From Davidsoniella eucalypti (taxonomy: Eukaryota > Ascomycota > Sordariomycetes > Microascales > Ceratocystidaceae), in contig RMBW01000001.1 in the NCBI GenBank assembly GCA_004009845.1, forward strand, positions 186,001 through 250,000: DNA of 64,000 bases, given 5' to 3'. This document shows, in pieces, positions 11,643-25,100 of this stretch (position 1 is its first letter; every line of letters begins with the position of its first letter). The notes under the pieces were generated by a model. The model saw only the letters and a list, made by a program, of their open reading frames with translations. It was not told where the DNA came from and made no database searches. Position numbers and translations under genes: made by a program.

Positions 11643-14600
11643 GATGTAGTGTTTTATAATAATGATGATAGCGGTAGTTCAGTCGATGCAGAGATTGCTC
11701 TCATGAATTCCTCTAAGACTAAGATTCTGTACTTTTTTTCAGTCAGGTATATGGTTATCTTCCAAGCGAGAAGATATTTTAGAAATTAAGCCAAGATCGA
11801 GATAGCAAATGTTTTACTTGTCACGTTTTATACTCTTAATGCGTAAAACAACCCCCAAGGCTTTCAACAACCACAACAGCGACGGCACTACTATAAAATG
11901 GCCGTCGCTGGGAGATCACAGGACACGACGTGAAGAGACAGAGAGAACAGCGTCCTAACTGAGGTATTTATGCGGCTCCGTACAGTGACGATCAAAAGCG
12001 AGAAGAGGCGATCGGTCGCGAGAGTGGATATAGCCTCAGTAGCTTATTCTAGTGATAGACGGTAGCTTTTGAGATATGATAGCGGAAATTCATACGAAGT
12101 GGAGAGTAGACAGGCTCCTGGATATTGCCAAGACAATATAGTGAAGCTTTATTAAAAGGCAATTCGAGTTGTATAGTAGTTGGCGGTAAGTTGTGGTGGT
12201 TACTAGTGGTGGTAGAAATGATGATAGTAATGGTAGACGAGCGAGGTTCCGAGGAATTGTGGTAACAGTGCTTGACGTGGGAGTGTCGTCTAAATGGAAG
12301 ATTGCCAATGCCACGGCCGGTTGTGCTTTGGCTGGAACGCACGCCTGCTATTAGTTCTGTCAGGTTTCGTCCTACTGGGCTTCCTTCAAAAGGTGGCAGT
12401 TCTTGGCGCAGCCGAAGGGGGGTCCCGGCGAGCAGTCAGTCGAATCTAGCGGGCACGGAACAAAATAAACACAGTGGATAGTGGATGCAGTACTAGTAAG
12501 AAACAATGAAGTGCAAGTATGCAGTATGCCCCAGGTGCAAAGTTACGTCGAAGTTAGTGATTAGTAAAGCAGCAGGCGGGAGGAAGACACTAGATGCCAC
12601 CAAACGCAGCAGGATAATGGGAATGATAGCAAAGAATAGCGACGCAAAGGAATGGCGTGGGCGACAGAATATGAGAGAACGGCGATGGTGATGACGGTGG
12701 AAATAGAAAATAATATGAAGGGGAAGAAAAACAGGCAACACGAAGATACAAAAAAAGAACTAAAGCAAGAATCCGAAAATGGTCTTCTTGCCGTGTGGAA
12801 TCCAATGGGCAGCCCACTAAACACAGGTAAACAACTACGAAGTAATTAGTACGCTGCTCTACATTACTTTACTAGCGTCGGCTACTATTCGTCATCCGGG
12901 CTTTTCACATCGACGCCAAAACCGCGAGAAGAGGCGAGAAATCCGCAGGCCCAGGTCGAAGGGCGGCATCTACAGGAGGCAATCCAGACGGGCTTTACAG
13001 TACGTAGCATAATGATGCAACTTAGTATATGCGTGTATACATACATCTCTAACCTCTAAGCCCTTAGCCTCTCTGGCTTCTAGACTAGGATTCCTTCAAT
13101 GGCAGTAGTTTCCGTTCTGCCAGCGCTGCGAACAAGGGCAACTGCTCCGCTGGGAACCCCAGGCGGAACCAAACAAGGAAGGAAGCACAAGATAAAATGG
13201 GCCTAGATTAAGAGAGAACCGCCATAGGCAACTACCACATTTAGTTTCTAGATATAAAAAAATATAGAAACAACTGTAAAAGCAAAGGTAGTACGACTAA
13301 GAATGCGGAACGGCGAGATATCCAATGAAGAAACGTGCGCCGAGGAAACGAAACGACGATGGTTTGTTGTATCGAAATCGACGATGGACTTGGCGAGTCT
13401 CAGTGAAGGATTTGTGGGAAATTCTCGAGCGATCAAGTACAATCTACCAAAATCATTACAGCAGTTCATTCAGTAAGGCAGTGTACAACTTTATTCAGGC
13501 TACTAATAAATATATTACGAGCAGTGGATGAGATATATCATAATAGGCACCGAAGATGCACAAAGGTAGGCGGAAAAGCAGAGATGAACATCCGGCTGGG
13601 CATCAGCAGATCACGGTTCCTTTAGCCAAAAACGCTAAGAAATGATGCTGTAGGTATGTATAAGAAAGCAAATAGAAGATGGGTGAGAATCATGCGGCAG
13701 GCCTTTTTACTTGCATAGCCAGTCACAAAAACAAATAATAGTTAGACACACGGTTTACTTTCAATTTTCATTACGCTACACGAAGTATACTTCCTGCTCG
13801 GTATTCGAAAATCTTTACTCCATCAAGAATACGGGTAATCACCTGCAAAACTGCTAAAACTCGCCGACAGCTACTGTCTAAATCTCATTGGACAAGATGA
13901 AAGCAAACCCTTAGCAAGTCAAAGCTACTTTGTATGGGAAACGTTGGGTAAAGTGTCATAAAATGCCACTACCATCTATATATCTTCAAAGACTTTCCAA
14001 ACAACTACATCAGCCTCTAGTAAATACGACAACGCAGATGAAAAACCACTATTGGCTTCCAGGGACCAGAACATGTAGTCCCAAGGGGCATGAATATATA
14101 GTGAGCTAGGCTTATTTCGGACACCGATTCCAGGCGCAGTAGCCGCAACTACATACAGATATACATGTCTACACTGAAGTATTTTGCCGCTACTCCAAAA
14201 AAGAACCAGCGGAAAACTATCTGTAAAAGTCAGTCAGCCTTGCATCGGGCCGGCTTCCAACTCTATAACGTCTATGAATTTATGACGTATGTTACTACAC
14301 GCACAGTATGTGATAAAGATGAAATCAGAGCTATCAAGTATCACAGGTCTTTTACAGGAAGCTAAATAAAAAAAACATCAATGATATCTACTGGGAACGG
14401 AGATCCGGCGCTGAGCCGGAAAGACAACAGGATTTAGAGCGTATCAAGTTCGGGGGTCAGGGTCAGGAAGAGAATCAAAAGGAATATCAGAGGGCAGTCC
14501 ACATCTGGCAACACAAGGGTCCGCACATAAGTCCTAGCAGAATACAGCAAGTACAGCAGGCGAAAGAGAAAGTTCATTCCGTTCAGCAGCATTTTAGTGG

Positions 14601-15897
14601 TATTTTATACGTGTGCAACTAGGGGGCGTGGATACAGACAAGCAATGACATGACAGCAGGGGTTATATGTATGTATGTCCAGTGGTACAGTGGGCATTGG
14701 TGGATATATTTTTTCCTCTTCCGAGTAGAAAGCAGTTGCTTTAGTTTGATTTAGCAGTCCAGGTTAGAAAATCCAGGGAAGTGACCTGCTACTTTGAGTT
14801 GCCTTTGGGCTTGGCTTTGGCCGGGCTATTGCGAGATCGTGACATGCCCAGGTCTCTGGTTACAGTAGGAGTAAAAACAGCAGTCAGTCAAGTCGGTTTC
14901 CACGTATGACAAGAAACGCAATGACGAGGCCAGAACTCATAAACATTTCGCGTCTTATAACTTATGAGATACAAGCCAAGCAAGTGCCTACCTCGTCTTT
15001 CTTCAGTCAGTTACTTGGTCGGACGACAAGCCCAGCACGAGGTTACAGTGAATAAATTCGCTGTCAATGGCTTCGTAGCAATACAACACACGCATGTAGA
15101 ACTTGACTATTCCTCATATGGCGAGATATCCAAGCAGTTTTTTTTAATTTTTTAATGGCCACAGCGTGTGCTCTAGCCGACTCAGGTATCACCCCCCAAG
15201 AGCACTATCTCGTTTTCGCAGCGTTGCCTTCCGCAGCCGCGGCCATGCTAAGTCAAGTCAAGTTAACATGGGCAGAGATATACTAGTCCATTCGAATGAA
15301 GAAGAAAAAAGGAAGATTCAGAAAAGAGGGAAGGTTTTGCGTGGCCGGGTCCAGAACATGCACTGGCATCACCAGACGGCTGCAGGCCTTCTTTTCTTCT
15401 ACCCTTATCCTCTCCCTTTTTTCTTTCTTTATGTATCTTCTCATAACACCAGACTTACTTTGTTTGATAGCGGCTGATATAGCAAAGTTTTTTATTATCT
15501 TTATTCATTTATATCAAGGTGGAAACGGAGCTTTAGTAGCTCGGTATCCCAAGATGCGCAGCCCTGAACTGATACTAGTATACAATGTAAGGTGAAGGAC
15601 AACCTACTTCTCAACAGTGACAGGCCACTGAGATGCAGAACATTTGTTATGGTTTCGTTATATGCTATTCCTTCGCATTTCAACTTCTAATCCTTTCCGG
15701 GAAAACCCACCTCATCAGGAACCTGTCTCAAAACCTCTGGGCATTTTGTAGCTCCTTGTATTATAAACTCTCTAAGAACAGTATGGCTACTACCTGGCAT
15801 ATCTGCAGAACTTCGTAGACGCGCCTATCATAAGCATAGGGTGGACTTCAGTAGTAGTTTTAATTTGGTACAAGATCCGAGATACCGCCCTTATCTG
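11643..15897. other. Gene-poor region, no supportable protein gene
   Basis: This 4.2-kb stretch begins with the promoter of the minus-strand transcription factor. Frames longer than 60 codons are overlapping and lack family motifs or codon bias. Slightly GC-richer patches near 12,290-12,470 and 12,890-13,210 contain short frames on both strands without recognisable domains. A short minus-strand frame at 14,789-14,845 (18 residues, basic) follows a splice-acceptor-like CTGTAACCAG. None is strong enough to call as a gene. Confidence 0.4.
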
Positions 15898-16288
15898 TCC
15901 AACCACACTCGGCGGGCAGCCTCTTTGAAGGTTTCGGATGCCCCCGAATCTCGTCGTGTCCTTCATCCATAGCACCCGACTAGATTACGCCAAATATTTC
16001 TTTCTTACCACAATCACCAGCCTCTTAGAGGCTCACTGAATAGTGGGGATGGTTAGCTCCACTTAGGGACTTGGTTTTGTGGGTCTTTTGGAGAATGGTT
16101 TTGTGGAGGCACTGTTTTTTTTTCTTTTTCTTTTTTTGTATTTGTTTTTGTTTTTGTTGCTCTTAGTTGAGGTATGGACCACTAGTTCTTCGGGGCTGCC
16201 ATTGAGTTTGTCCAGTCCGGCGTCCAACCCGGCGTCGTATGATCTTAGTTATCTAGGTAGACGTTGAACATAATCAAACCAAATCAAA
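15898..16288 (+). mobile_element. 5'-truncated LINE-type retroelement tail (family 1, degraded copy)
   Basis: This stretch aligns by eye over about 390 bp with the element at 57,160-57,880. Shared blocks are CGGCGGGCAGCC, TGAAGGTTtCGGATGCCC, CATCCATAGCACCCGACT, CACCAGCCTCTTaGAGGCTC, TGAATAGTGGGGATGGT, GGTATGGACCACTAGTTCTT, GGCGTCGTATGATCTTAGT and TAGGTAGACGTT, followed by a degenerate AATCAAA tail. A short 3' repeat tail and 5' truncation are typical of non-LTR retrotransposons. It has small deletions relative to the 57-kb copy and no clear target-site duplication, so it is probably older. Confidence 0.8.
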
Positions 16289-18098
16289 GCCCTAAATCTA
16301 GGTGTTTACATTTTTATCTTTTCCTTCTTTTTTCTCTTTTCACTTAGCTAGCTGACTAATTCGCTAACACGCCATCTCGCTACAAATCCAAACCCTTTAC
16401 AGCCAGAAATAAAACAAACAAAAAAAAGCCATTTCTCTGTTGATCTGATTCATGGAGATGCTTCGAGAGCCAGGGCCGCTTATGCAAAGAGGCCCGAGTT
16501 CTGTTCTTACATTATTTTGATTTCATATGTGTCTTGTCCCATTCGTTATATAAGGAAGCATATACATGCACTGACCAATAACTCTCATCCTTCTCATGTA
16601 CGTTTCCCTATACAGAGGTACTGCTGTATTCAACATGATACGTCACAAATACATACATGTATACATGAATAGCCCCGGCCTTTTGTATTGTGTAATGACC
16701 TGTAAAGCGCGAATTGGCCGGTCCTGTACCGATTCCATACCGAACACGGATGTGATTTAAGCAGCCCGTTTTTATTTGATTTCCCCATTTCATCTTCAAA
16801 AGTCTTGTAGCCATTTAACTGCTCTCCATTTACAATCAGCCAGGCAAACCACAAAGCCGGACTAGGTAGTGCTATTCAGTAACCTTACTATACTGTCCAC
16901 AGGCTAGAGATGATCGTCTTCTTATGAAATAGGCCGATCTGCGGAGCACGTAGGACATGCACAACACCGAGGTGATGAATTTCACCCCGGGTAACAATGA
17001 AGACTCGGATAGTTCACAGAACAGTGGGAAATCTACTGCTTTCGTTTTCTAAGGGCAAGATGTGAGTTAATTTGTGTTCTTATTCTCTTTCATGGAGGTG
17101 TATATCTGAGGTCGCTGCATTTGACGTTGCGTCAAGTCCCGATTTTGCGGGCTTTCACCGATATTACTAAGTCGCCATGTCTACATCTGTTCTATCGATC
17201 GACATTTCTGTGACTAGCAGTGAGTCAATATACTCTAGTACCGAAACAGCCATACACTGAAGTTATCAGTCAACCATATTCTTGTCTTACGTATCTTACA
17301 ACGGTCCATAAACTGACGACATGTACGAGACGATAACTCAAAGATGGTAAGACAACCAACTATCAATGTACTATACAGTAGTTGGCTTTCATATCTGGAT
17401 TTAAAGAGCAAATGTTCCACTACCAAAAGCGTTACTTGTGATTTTGTTTATCAACACCGACACATTTAAAGAACATGAATTCAATTACTATACCAAGTCA
17501 CCATACTAAGAATATATATCCATTTCACTATAATCCCAGCACTGAAGATCCCAGTTAGATCCAGATATATTTTACAATTATGTGTAATGCCGAGTATAGT
17601 CCTCTCTGCGAATAGCCGCTTTCCGAGAAAATACAAGAGACGCTTACCCACATAGAAAAAATACGGAAAAAAGGAACGTCTCTATGGTAGTCAATCTAAA
17701 TCAGCGTACAAGAATCAGGCTTCTCCTTTAAGTTCCGGATCAAAAAACAGCAATGAAGGATCACTCATTAGATTCAGAAGTGCTTCCCGCGCACTAGATG
17801 ATAAGAGACGAAAAACACCCGAACAGATCGTGTTCCATCGGAGTAAACTTTAGCCCATGATTAGGGTTCTCGTTTACTTAACCCTACCTATATAACATAT
17901 GGGTACTACTTAGTCACGTGTAGCTATGAACATCACATCATGAATGATATCGAGGTTACTCACGATGAACCTCAATGTCAACAGACCCCGTTGAGTCCGA
18001 ACTAACGTGCCCAACCAATAAACTCATTACGGACATAACCCAAAACAATTTAGCATTCGCCGTTTCTACATTCGATCCGTCGTATTCACATCAAAGCG
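16289..18098. other. Intergenic region, no gene seen
   Basis: AT-rich spacer between the retroelement tail and the FMN-binding protein gene. It contains telomere-like motifs (TTAGGG near 17,859 and AACCCTA near 17,880) and a TCACGTG motif near 17,913, which may belong to the downstream promoter. Confidence 0.4.
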
Positions 18099-19010
18099 AT
18101 GGCATTAGGAACTTCCGCTGCTCCATGGCGTGCCGCTCTCAACGCCCAAATCTCAAAATCAAGCATGCCAATCTTTACACTTAGCACCATCCAACCTGAG
18201 AAAAAGCACTTAGCTTCATCATCAGCATCAGCAGCACCACCGATAGCATTACCGACAGACCCTGTATATCTTCCGCGTGCCCGCACGGTAGTCTTCCGAG
18301 GATTCTGGGCCGACCTACCGCCCAATCCACATAACACGGCACCGCGGAACACACCAATATGGACGAGTGATGTACTTTGCATCACAACTGATGCGCGGAT
18401 GGACAAAGTCGAACAACTCGGTGGCGACGCATCTGGTGGAGGCGGGCCCTTCGAGGCCGTATTTTGGTTCCCCGAGAACATGAGCCAGTGGCGCATTAGT
18501 GGCCGGGCATACCTACTCGGTCGTGATGCGGATAGTGGACATAGAGGACAGGCTCGCGCAGCTATTCAGGCACAGATGCGACCCAGAGAAGAAAAATCAG
18601 CGGGAGGATCAGGAGTTCGGGCAACTCACGATGGAAACGGTGGATGGAGTTGGGCACGGGAAGTCACGGCGCATTTCGGCAACCTTAGCCCCGGAATGCG
18701 TGGTTCTTTCCGTAACCCAGTGCCTGGTCGATTGAAGCTCGACGCAAGCGGCGGAACTTCTCGTATAGCCGAACCTGTCCACTGCTCGATAGAGACATCT
18801 GGTAGTCGAGGCGATAATGATAGACAGCTTGCTCTCGGCCAGGAAATTCATGACTTGGAGGATCCCGTGGCACGCGAGAACTTTCGCGTCGTGGCTTTAG
18901 TTCCGAATGCTGTTGACCAGGTAGACTTATCCGATTCGGCGATGGCGCGGCGATGGCAGTATACGCTAGATACTGATGGACAGTGGAAACAAGTGGAGCT
19001 GTGGCCTTGA
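18099..19010 (+). CDS. Pyridoxamine 5'-phosphate oxidase-like protein, Alr4036-type FMN-binding domain
   Basis: Single-exon gene for 303 residues. It matches the fungal branch of the FMN-binding split-barrel family: an APWRAAL start motif (residues 8-14), RARTVVFRGFWADLP (61-74), PHNTAPRN, SDVLCITTDARMDKV (about 90-104), a Gly-rich loop before FEAVFWFPENMSQWRISG (about 118-135), HFGNLSPGMRGSFRNP in the second half, and a final DPVARENFRVVALVP ... VDLSD ... ELWP block. Its length is in the usual range for this family, and both ends are conserved, so the start is well supported. FMN binding is expected from the family; the substrate is not known, and such proteins are often labelled PNPOx-like without proof of pyridoxal metabolism. 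It stands alone between large gene-free regions. Confidence 0.9.
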   Translation: MALGTSAAPWRAALNAQISKSSMPIFTLSTIQPEKKHLASSSASAAPPIALPTDPVYLPRARTVVFRGFWADLPPNPHNTAPRNTPIWTSDVLCITTDARMDKVEQLGGDASGGGGPFEAVFWFPENMSQWRISGRAYLLGRDADSGHRGQARAAIQAQMRPREEKSAGGSGVRATHDGNGGWSWAREVTAHFGNLSPGMRGSFRNPVPGRLKLDASGGTSRIAEPVHCSIETSGSRGDNDRQLALGQEIHDLEDPVARENFRVVALVPNAVDQVDLSDSAMARRWQYTLDTDGQWKQVELWP

Positions 19011-22000
19011 AAAGGCGGCTTTACTTGGCTTGATGGCATGTCATTGTTCTCACGATGGTCGATGGGTACTTTGCATTCTCTTGGGCAGATATTTCAGGTT
19101 TATGGTCCTACAACTCTGTCCTCTTGCTGGAATCAGGTCAAGTGTCGTTCCCTTCGACCAAGTACTTGGGTACTATGTGTAGTTGCAACCAATGTAGCCC
19201 AAAGTTTCCGTTTCACCGACTGTTGCCTTGAACCTCTCCTTTTGCATTTGGTGTAGCAATAGTGGCTTTGTGCTACTACATGTAAGTTGAACAACCAAAG
19301 GCTTCGCTCAGCAACTCACTATCTAATGTTCCGCGGGACTCATCTTATGGCACCCAAAGGACTTGTAAATCTGGTTCTTGCTAAGACATATATTCTCTAT
19401 CTCTTTTTAGTAGTCATAGCGGTTGCCTCATCTCGCTCGGTCTGAAGTGGGCTGATTCGTACCATGAATGATCGAAAGGGTGTTTCGGATCCAGACCCTC
19501 GGAGACGTGTCAGACGATACGAGCATCCAATGTGAAAAGCACGTTGTAGGACGAGGCAGATAGAAGCCGGGTTTGGGACTTGTCTTTCTGATAGACAAAC
19601 GATAATTCTTCCTCGTCAATTCTGCGTCGTACGACAAGACGAATATCGACGTTCGACGAATGCAAAATCCGCATCTCGACCGCGGAAATTTAGCGGAATT
19701 TAGAAAGAAAGGATGAGGTATAGAGTCGTACAGACCATGGACAGACTTGGTGACACTAACTATCGGCTAGTAACAATCAACTCATCCATATCCACTAGTT
19801 CTACTATTATTTTTCATCTTTATCTAGAGTTTTGACAAAGTGTAACTCAAAACTACATAGACCCACGACGTCACAATTTTCAAGTCTTCAGCATCTCGTG
19901 TCTCGGTGCTATCTTTCCCGGCTAGAAAAAGGTTATGCCCTGGTTTTAACCCCCACGTGGAAAATATATATGAGAGTTTGAAGAGGGAAAATAGAAAGAG
20001 CTCCGACCACTCCGCAATCACGAGTTGTATCCTCTTCCCCTTCAATAAGCCCCATATAACATTGGATGCGTTTGTCCCTGCACACTTGGTCTTCTTTTTT
20101 TCCCCTTCTTTTCTCTCTCTCTCTTTTATTCCGGAACACTCCTATTTTCCGAGTAAGTTGGTACCAATAACACTACTGTGATAACTAAGAGAGCCAAGAG
20201 AGACTTTCTTAACATGGAGCCTCAGTGTGGAGGACACACAGACAGCCCGCGGCATTGAGCCCTGCCACGTTTTTCTCCTCTTTAATATTGATTTTCCGTT
20301 GTTCTTTTCCACGTTATTTCTTGTCAGAGACTTCTCTTTTCATAATCACCAAGAGACTATAGTTAGATAGCCAGGAAGATTCGCTATAGAGATACCGGAT
20401 ATAACCACCACAGTGGGAGATGAAGATGTAATGTGCTTGTGAGAACCCGAAAACAGGCAACAAACAAGAGAACACAATACTCACATTCGGGTTCTCACTT
20501 GCTCGGAAAACCATGAGTCCCTGCTGGGCCGTGCAATACATAATACGTTGTCTGGCGTCTGTGGATTATCGCAGAAAGAGAAAGCGCGTACCTTGGCCCT
20601 AAGAAATTTCATTTCCAATAGAGATATTAACACTTGGCAAGTCACCATAACTATATCTTGTTGATCAACTCTGTAGTTGTGTAGTTGATCATCACAATCT
20701 TACCAAGACATGACGCATAGCTTTCAGCAGCCTCAAAGCTACTCTATACAAATCCATACAATAAAGAGCAAGAAGCACAGCGACTAGGAAATGATAGAAC
20801 AGAGTTTCCCTCCTGTACTTCACTGTTCATGGTAGTGATTGCTACAGTAGCATATTGACGGGCGACAAGAGCGGAAACAGTATGGCTTTTAGAGAGGACA
20901 GGCGGAGAGAAGTGTCTGGCTGCAGAGACTTTCCATCTCCGAGTCACGCTCTTTTCTTCAGTTGTAGTTTCTAGTTCCTGGACGGTGATTATCTGCATTA
21001 TATTTTCCGCCTACAATTTTGAGAAAGCGAGAGAACTCGAGGAAAGATTAAGACGGCAGAAAAAGAGAAAAGAAACGAAAGAGAGAAAAAAGGCTTGAGA
21101 ACTCGCATTTTCCTAGCGTTATATTGCTACATATGGGCATGTCAGCAACACTGTTTGAACCACGTAAACGGGCGGATATGACGGCCATCAGACGGTGGTA
21201 TGCTAGCTGGAGCGGCCTTTGTCGTCTTTATTCTGACCTACCAGTCTTGGCGATTCAGGCCGCGGCGTCAATGCCACCTCGAACTGGACTCTAGATTCGG
21301 ACACCGCTGCTTACAAGAAGACTCTTGTATATTTGAAAAATACTACTTGGCTCTGACACAAAGTGTAACCGTGATCACCAGGTGACGGTGGTGAAGCATA
21401 CCAAGGGCCAAAGACAACTAAAAAAGGCTGCCTACTCAGCTTTTTTCTTTGTTTACTCAGGTCACGTCAACAACGTACTAGTTGCATGTTTCGGGCAATT
21501 CATTCGATTAGCCTTTGGAATCAAGGCTGTCGTCAAGCCATTGGTGGCGTCTCGACCGCCGATCACATCCACACGCATCAAGAAGGTAGCGAGCTGGCTT
21601 GGTCTCTTTCGACTTGCGTGTGGTCGTTTTGTCCGCTATAATGCATTGTTAGGGCAATGTAACGGTGGCTATATATGTAGGCTTCGAGCTAGTACAACTG
21701 GCCAGCCAGCAGTTCATACCGTTGAGGGAGGAGCTTTGGAGGGAGATGAATCATCAGGCCACTCTAGTACGACCTTGAACTAGCATAACTAACTAGGCGG
21801 GATAGGTAGACCGAAGTAGGAAACAATGTATTTCGGCCGGCGATCATATCGAGATATTCCACGCCAAAGATTATATCTGTATATAGCTGAAGATCCAGAT
21901 TTTCCCTTCGTCTCTGTAGAATTTATGTGATGGACCAAGAAAAAAGGCCAGCAAGGCTTCCTCTTGGCGGGCGGTATTAGTGCCGAGATCTTCATATAAT

Positions 22001-22100
22001 GACTTTTTGAAGAGGAGCTACCTGAATGTACCGTAGGAAAAAAAAGAATTACGTTTGGTTGTATTTTCTCCATCGAATCACACCAGAAAATAGCCAACTC
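19011..22100. other. Gene desert, part 1
   Basis: No protein gene can be supported. The longest frame, 21,382-21,783 on the plus strand (133 codons), has no recognised motif and weak composition support. A perfect 9-bp inverted repeat lies at 20,662-20,691. Confidence 0.4.
20662..20691. repeat. Perfect 9-bp inverted repeat with 12-bp spacer
   Basis: TGATCAACT (20,662-20,670) and AGTTGATCA (20,683-20,691) are exact reverse complements separated by 12 bases. It could be a dimeric protein-binding site or an RNA hairpin; no adjacent gene tells which. Confidence 0.45.
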
Positions 22101-25100
22101 GGCGACCTCGAAAAAGAGCTGGTCGCCGAACAGAAATCAAAGAAGAAAAAACAATAAATAAACCAGCCGGGCTATTGTGGTTTTGACCCTGATCAAAAGC
22201 TGGCAATTGGAAACTAAAACAACGAGTTCACCCGCGTCTGCGTCTTGTCTTTCAGCAATTACCTGGCTTGGTTTTCCTTATTACACCTTACGTCCGTAAC
22301 CTCCCGCGCTACCAAATCTAGTTCAAGGTTCAAAACAGCTTCAGCTTCTTGGGGTTGGCATCTATGCCTCAACAAGGCAATATGAATCCGTTGGTTCAAG
22401 TCGCTGACTCAGCCGTGTCTTTTTTTTTAACGAAAACAAGCTACAATTTGTGACGATAATTTTAATCAGATATGCCGCCAAGACAGGATATAGAGGAGGG
22501 GGATAAAGCCAAATCACAGGAAATAGGAAAATGAACTAACGGTCACGAAACATGGGCTGTTGGCCCGTCCGCTTAGAGAAAATCTTGAGTGAGTTAGATG
22601 GCTCGCATGCGAGACTTCAAATTCCATGCCCGAAGACACAGGGGGAAAAGAAAACAAATTTATCGACATGCATATTCGTACATATGTTTTTGCCTCTCCA
22701 GTCCATGTTCCTTCTCAAGGGGCTATTCAGAAGAGAAATACGTATCAGAATATTATATATATATATATATATAATAAACAAGACAACAAATACACGTGCT
22801 TTGATTCTCCAAACACTTAGTTTTATCATGTACGCTCTGCAGGGAATGTCGTCACCTACATAGAGCAGCTTTAATTCCTTTTCTTTTATATGACCTTCGA
22901 ACATCAAAATCATCACATCTGTCCGAGACTATCGTCACAGCTAGCGTGACTTATTTTGGCATTTCTCTTTTCGCCTTGTACCACGTAGATATATAGTGTG
23001 CACGAACGAGGTTGTTCGGCCATACATCTGGCTGGCATCCGGGACCGATCGGATCGAATATCTTGGAGATGAAGCTATTCTTAACTACTTCGCTCCCGAG
23101 ATGTTAGCTCCCCTTTTTCCTGTATATATAGTCCCCGACAGACCGACGATCCGATGTCCAGAGACATGTCTGAGATAATATCGCTGTTCCTCTATTGTTG
23201 TTTGTTTCTGTTTTCTCAACGACATATATACACCCACATATTCTTGGTGCCATATATATGTAGCTTCGTCTTCGCTTGTCTAGCTTCAAGTTTCGTAGCC
23301 GAATGACTTCCCCGCCGTCCGCTGCTCGGTCCAAGTAGCCGTGCTGGCAACTATATAAATAAACACACCGGCTGTTTTATCTTTCTTACTCTATCCCATT
23401 TCCATTTGACTGCCTTACGTGACTCGACGATCAACATTTTATTATCATGCAGGCAAGAAAAATAATAAAAGAATACCACCGTGTTCTCCTTTAACCTAAA
23501 ACCTAAACGCTACGTCGAAATATTCTACAGCAAATCGATGACCCCAATATTGGAAAATCATAACATGTATCAACAATGCTCTTGCTGCTACCGTTCGACG
23601 ATCAATAAAAAGATAAATACAGAGAATAGAATGGGAATATCGCATAAGAAGGGCCTGTGTTTCAATGTACTTATACTGCAAAGTAGATGCTATCTGCATC
23701 TCGTTTGACACCAATAATAAACGATATAAAAATAAAGAATCAGCATAAATAAATACAACATCCAGTCGCAGTTATATTGCCAGCGCCAGAAGAATGTTTC
23801 AGGCCACATGCAATATCTATTCGTCACGAAGTATACCAAGAAGCCTGACGTCTGTATATACATACATACCTTCTAAATAGAAGATACTAAAGAAAGCCCG
23901 CAGAATACCTCTAAGACGCCGTCTAGTACGTACATATCAGTTTGCGATGTAGTCGCAAGCCTCGGCAAGCGGAAAAAAGAGAATATTTCATATAGAATGT
24001 ACAACTGACTCCTCGTACCTTAAAGCTATCTGTATACGGGGCCAGCTTATCTACCGTACACTGAACAATTGCAGTTTTTGGTAAATAGACAGCATTGTTG
24101 TTGACGCTTTGCCCCCGCCTTTTTTTTCTTTTCTTTTTTTCCCTCTTGTTCGCTCGCTAAATTCGCTTCTTCGCTGTTTCGTGTCTTCGTTCTTCTGATG
24201 TCAATGGCGAGGTTTGTCATGTAGGAAGCATATAAATAACCCCTAACCCCAACCCTAGCCCTATGTACAGATGTATGCTATAAAGGAGACCTAAAAATTT
24301 CCCGATAAATATGATAGAATAAAATAAGATAATAAACGATAGACAATCAATCACGGCCCGTCGCTCCATCATAATATATACATCTGTATATATATATATT
24401 TTTTCTTTAATTTTTATTTTTTGAAGAAAACCCATTCTCTAAGCTTTGTCTCAGACTAAAAAGGCTTGGCAAGCTACGCTACTTTGACTGCGAATTATAC
24501 TTATAGTCACTCTATTTACACAGGGAATATTGCATTTCTTATACATTGTGTGACCTATTCGGGACATCATTCTACACCGTCCTTGAATTTTTTTTCTATT
24601 TTTTTCTTTTAAAAAAAAAAGAAGCCAAAATCATGAAAATACCCTCCTTACCTGATTATAACTATACTATATAAGACAAAAGTATCTACAATGTTATTTA
24701 ATTATCACAAATGAAGGTGAGCAGTTGTAGGCACTGATATATTTGTATATTTAATGGTGGAAGAACGTATTAAGACTTAATTAGAACTATGGAATTAGGT
24801 ATAAGAAGGTAAAAACATAAGACGGTACCGTGTACAGTTTATTGCAAACTTTGACTGAAGATATCAGAGCTAGATTAACGATTATCTCGGGAGATGTCTG
24901 TTTTTACTTATAGCCAGACCCGAGAAGTCCAATATACGCTCATTCTAGGTTCTCAGGATTTGTGCTAAGGTCCAGCCAGCAATACCTTTTCTTCCGTTGG
25001 TTGCTTTTGCTATCTCGAACATGCATGGAGATATTCATAGACTTTTACCATCATGGCTAACTCTGTGATCTTTTGAGGCTTATGTGGGTGAGTTGGCTAA

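Noticed and set aside
8814..19010. A secondary-metabolite cluster combining the transcription factor and the oxidase-like gene
   Set aside because: They are over 6 kb apart, with no biosynthetic backbone enzyme, transporter or tailoring gene between them.
21382..21783. 133-codon plus-strand frame
   Set aside because: Somewhat coding-like in the middle, but no motif, no conserved start context and no splice-supported extension; left within the desert description.
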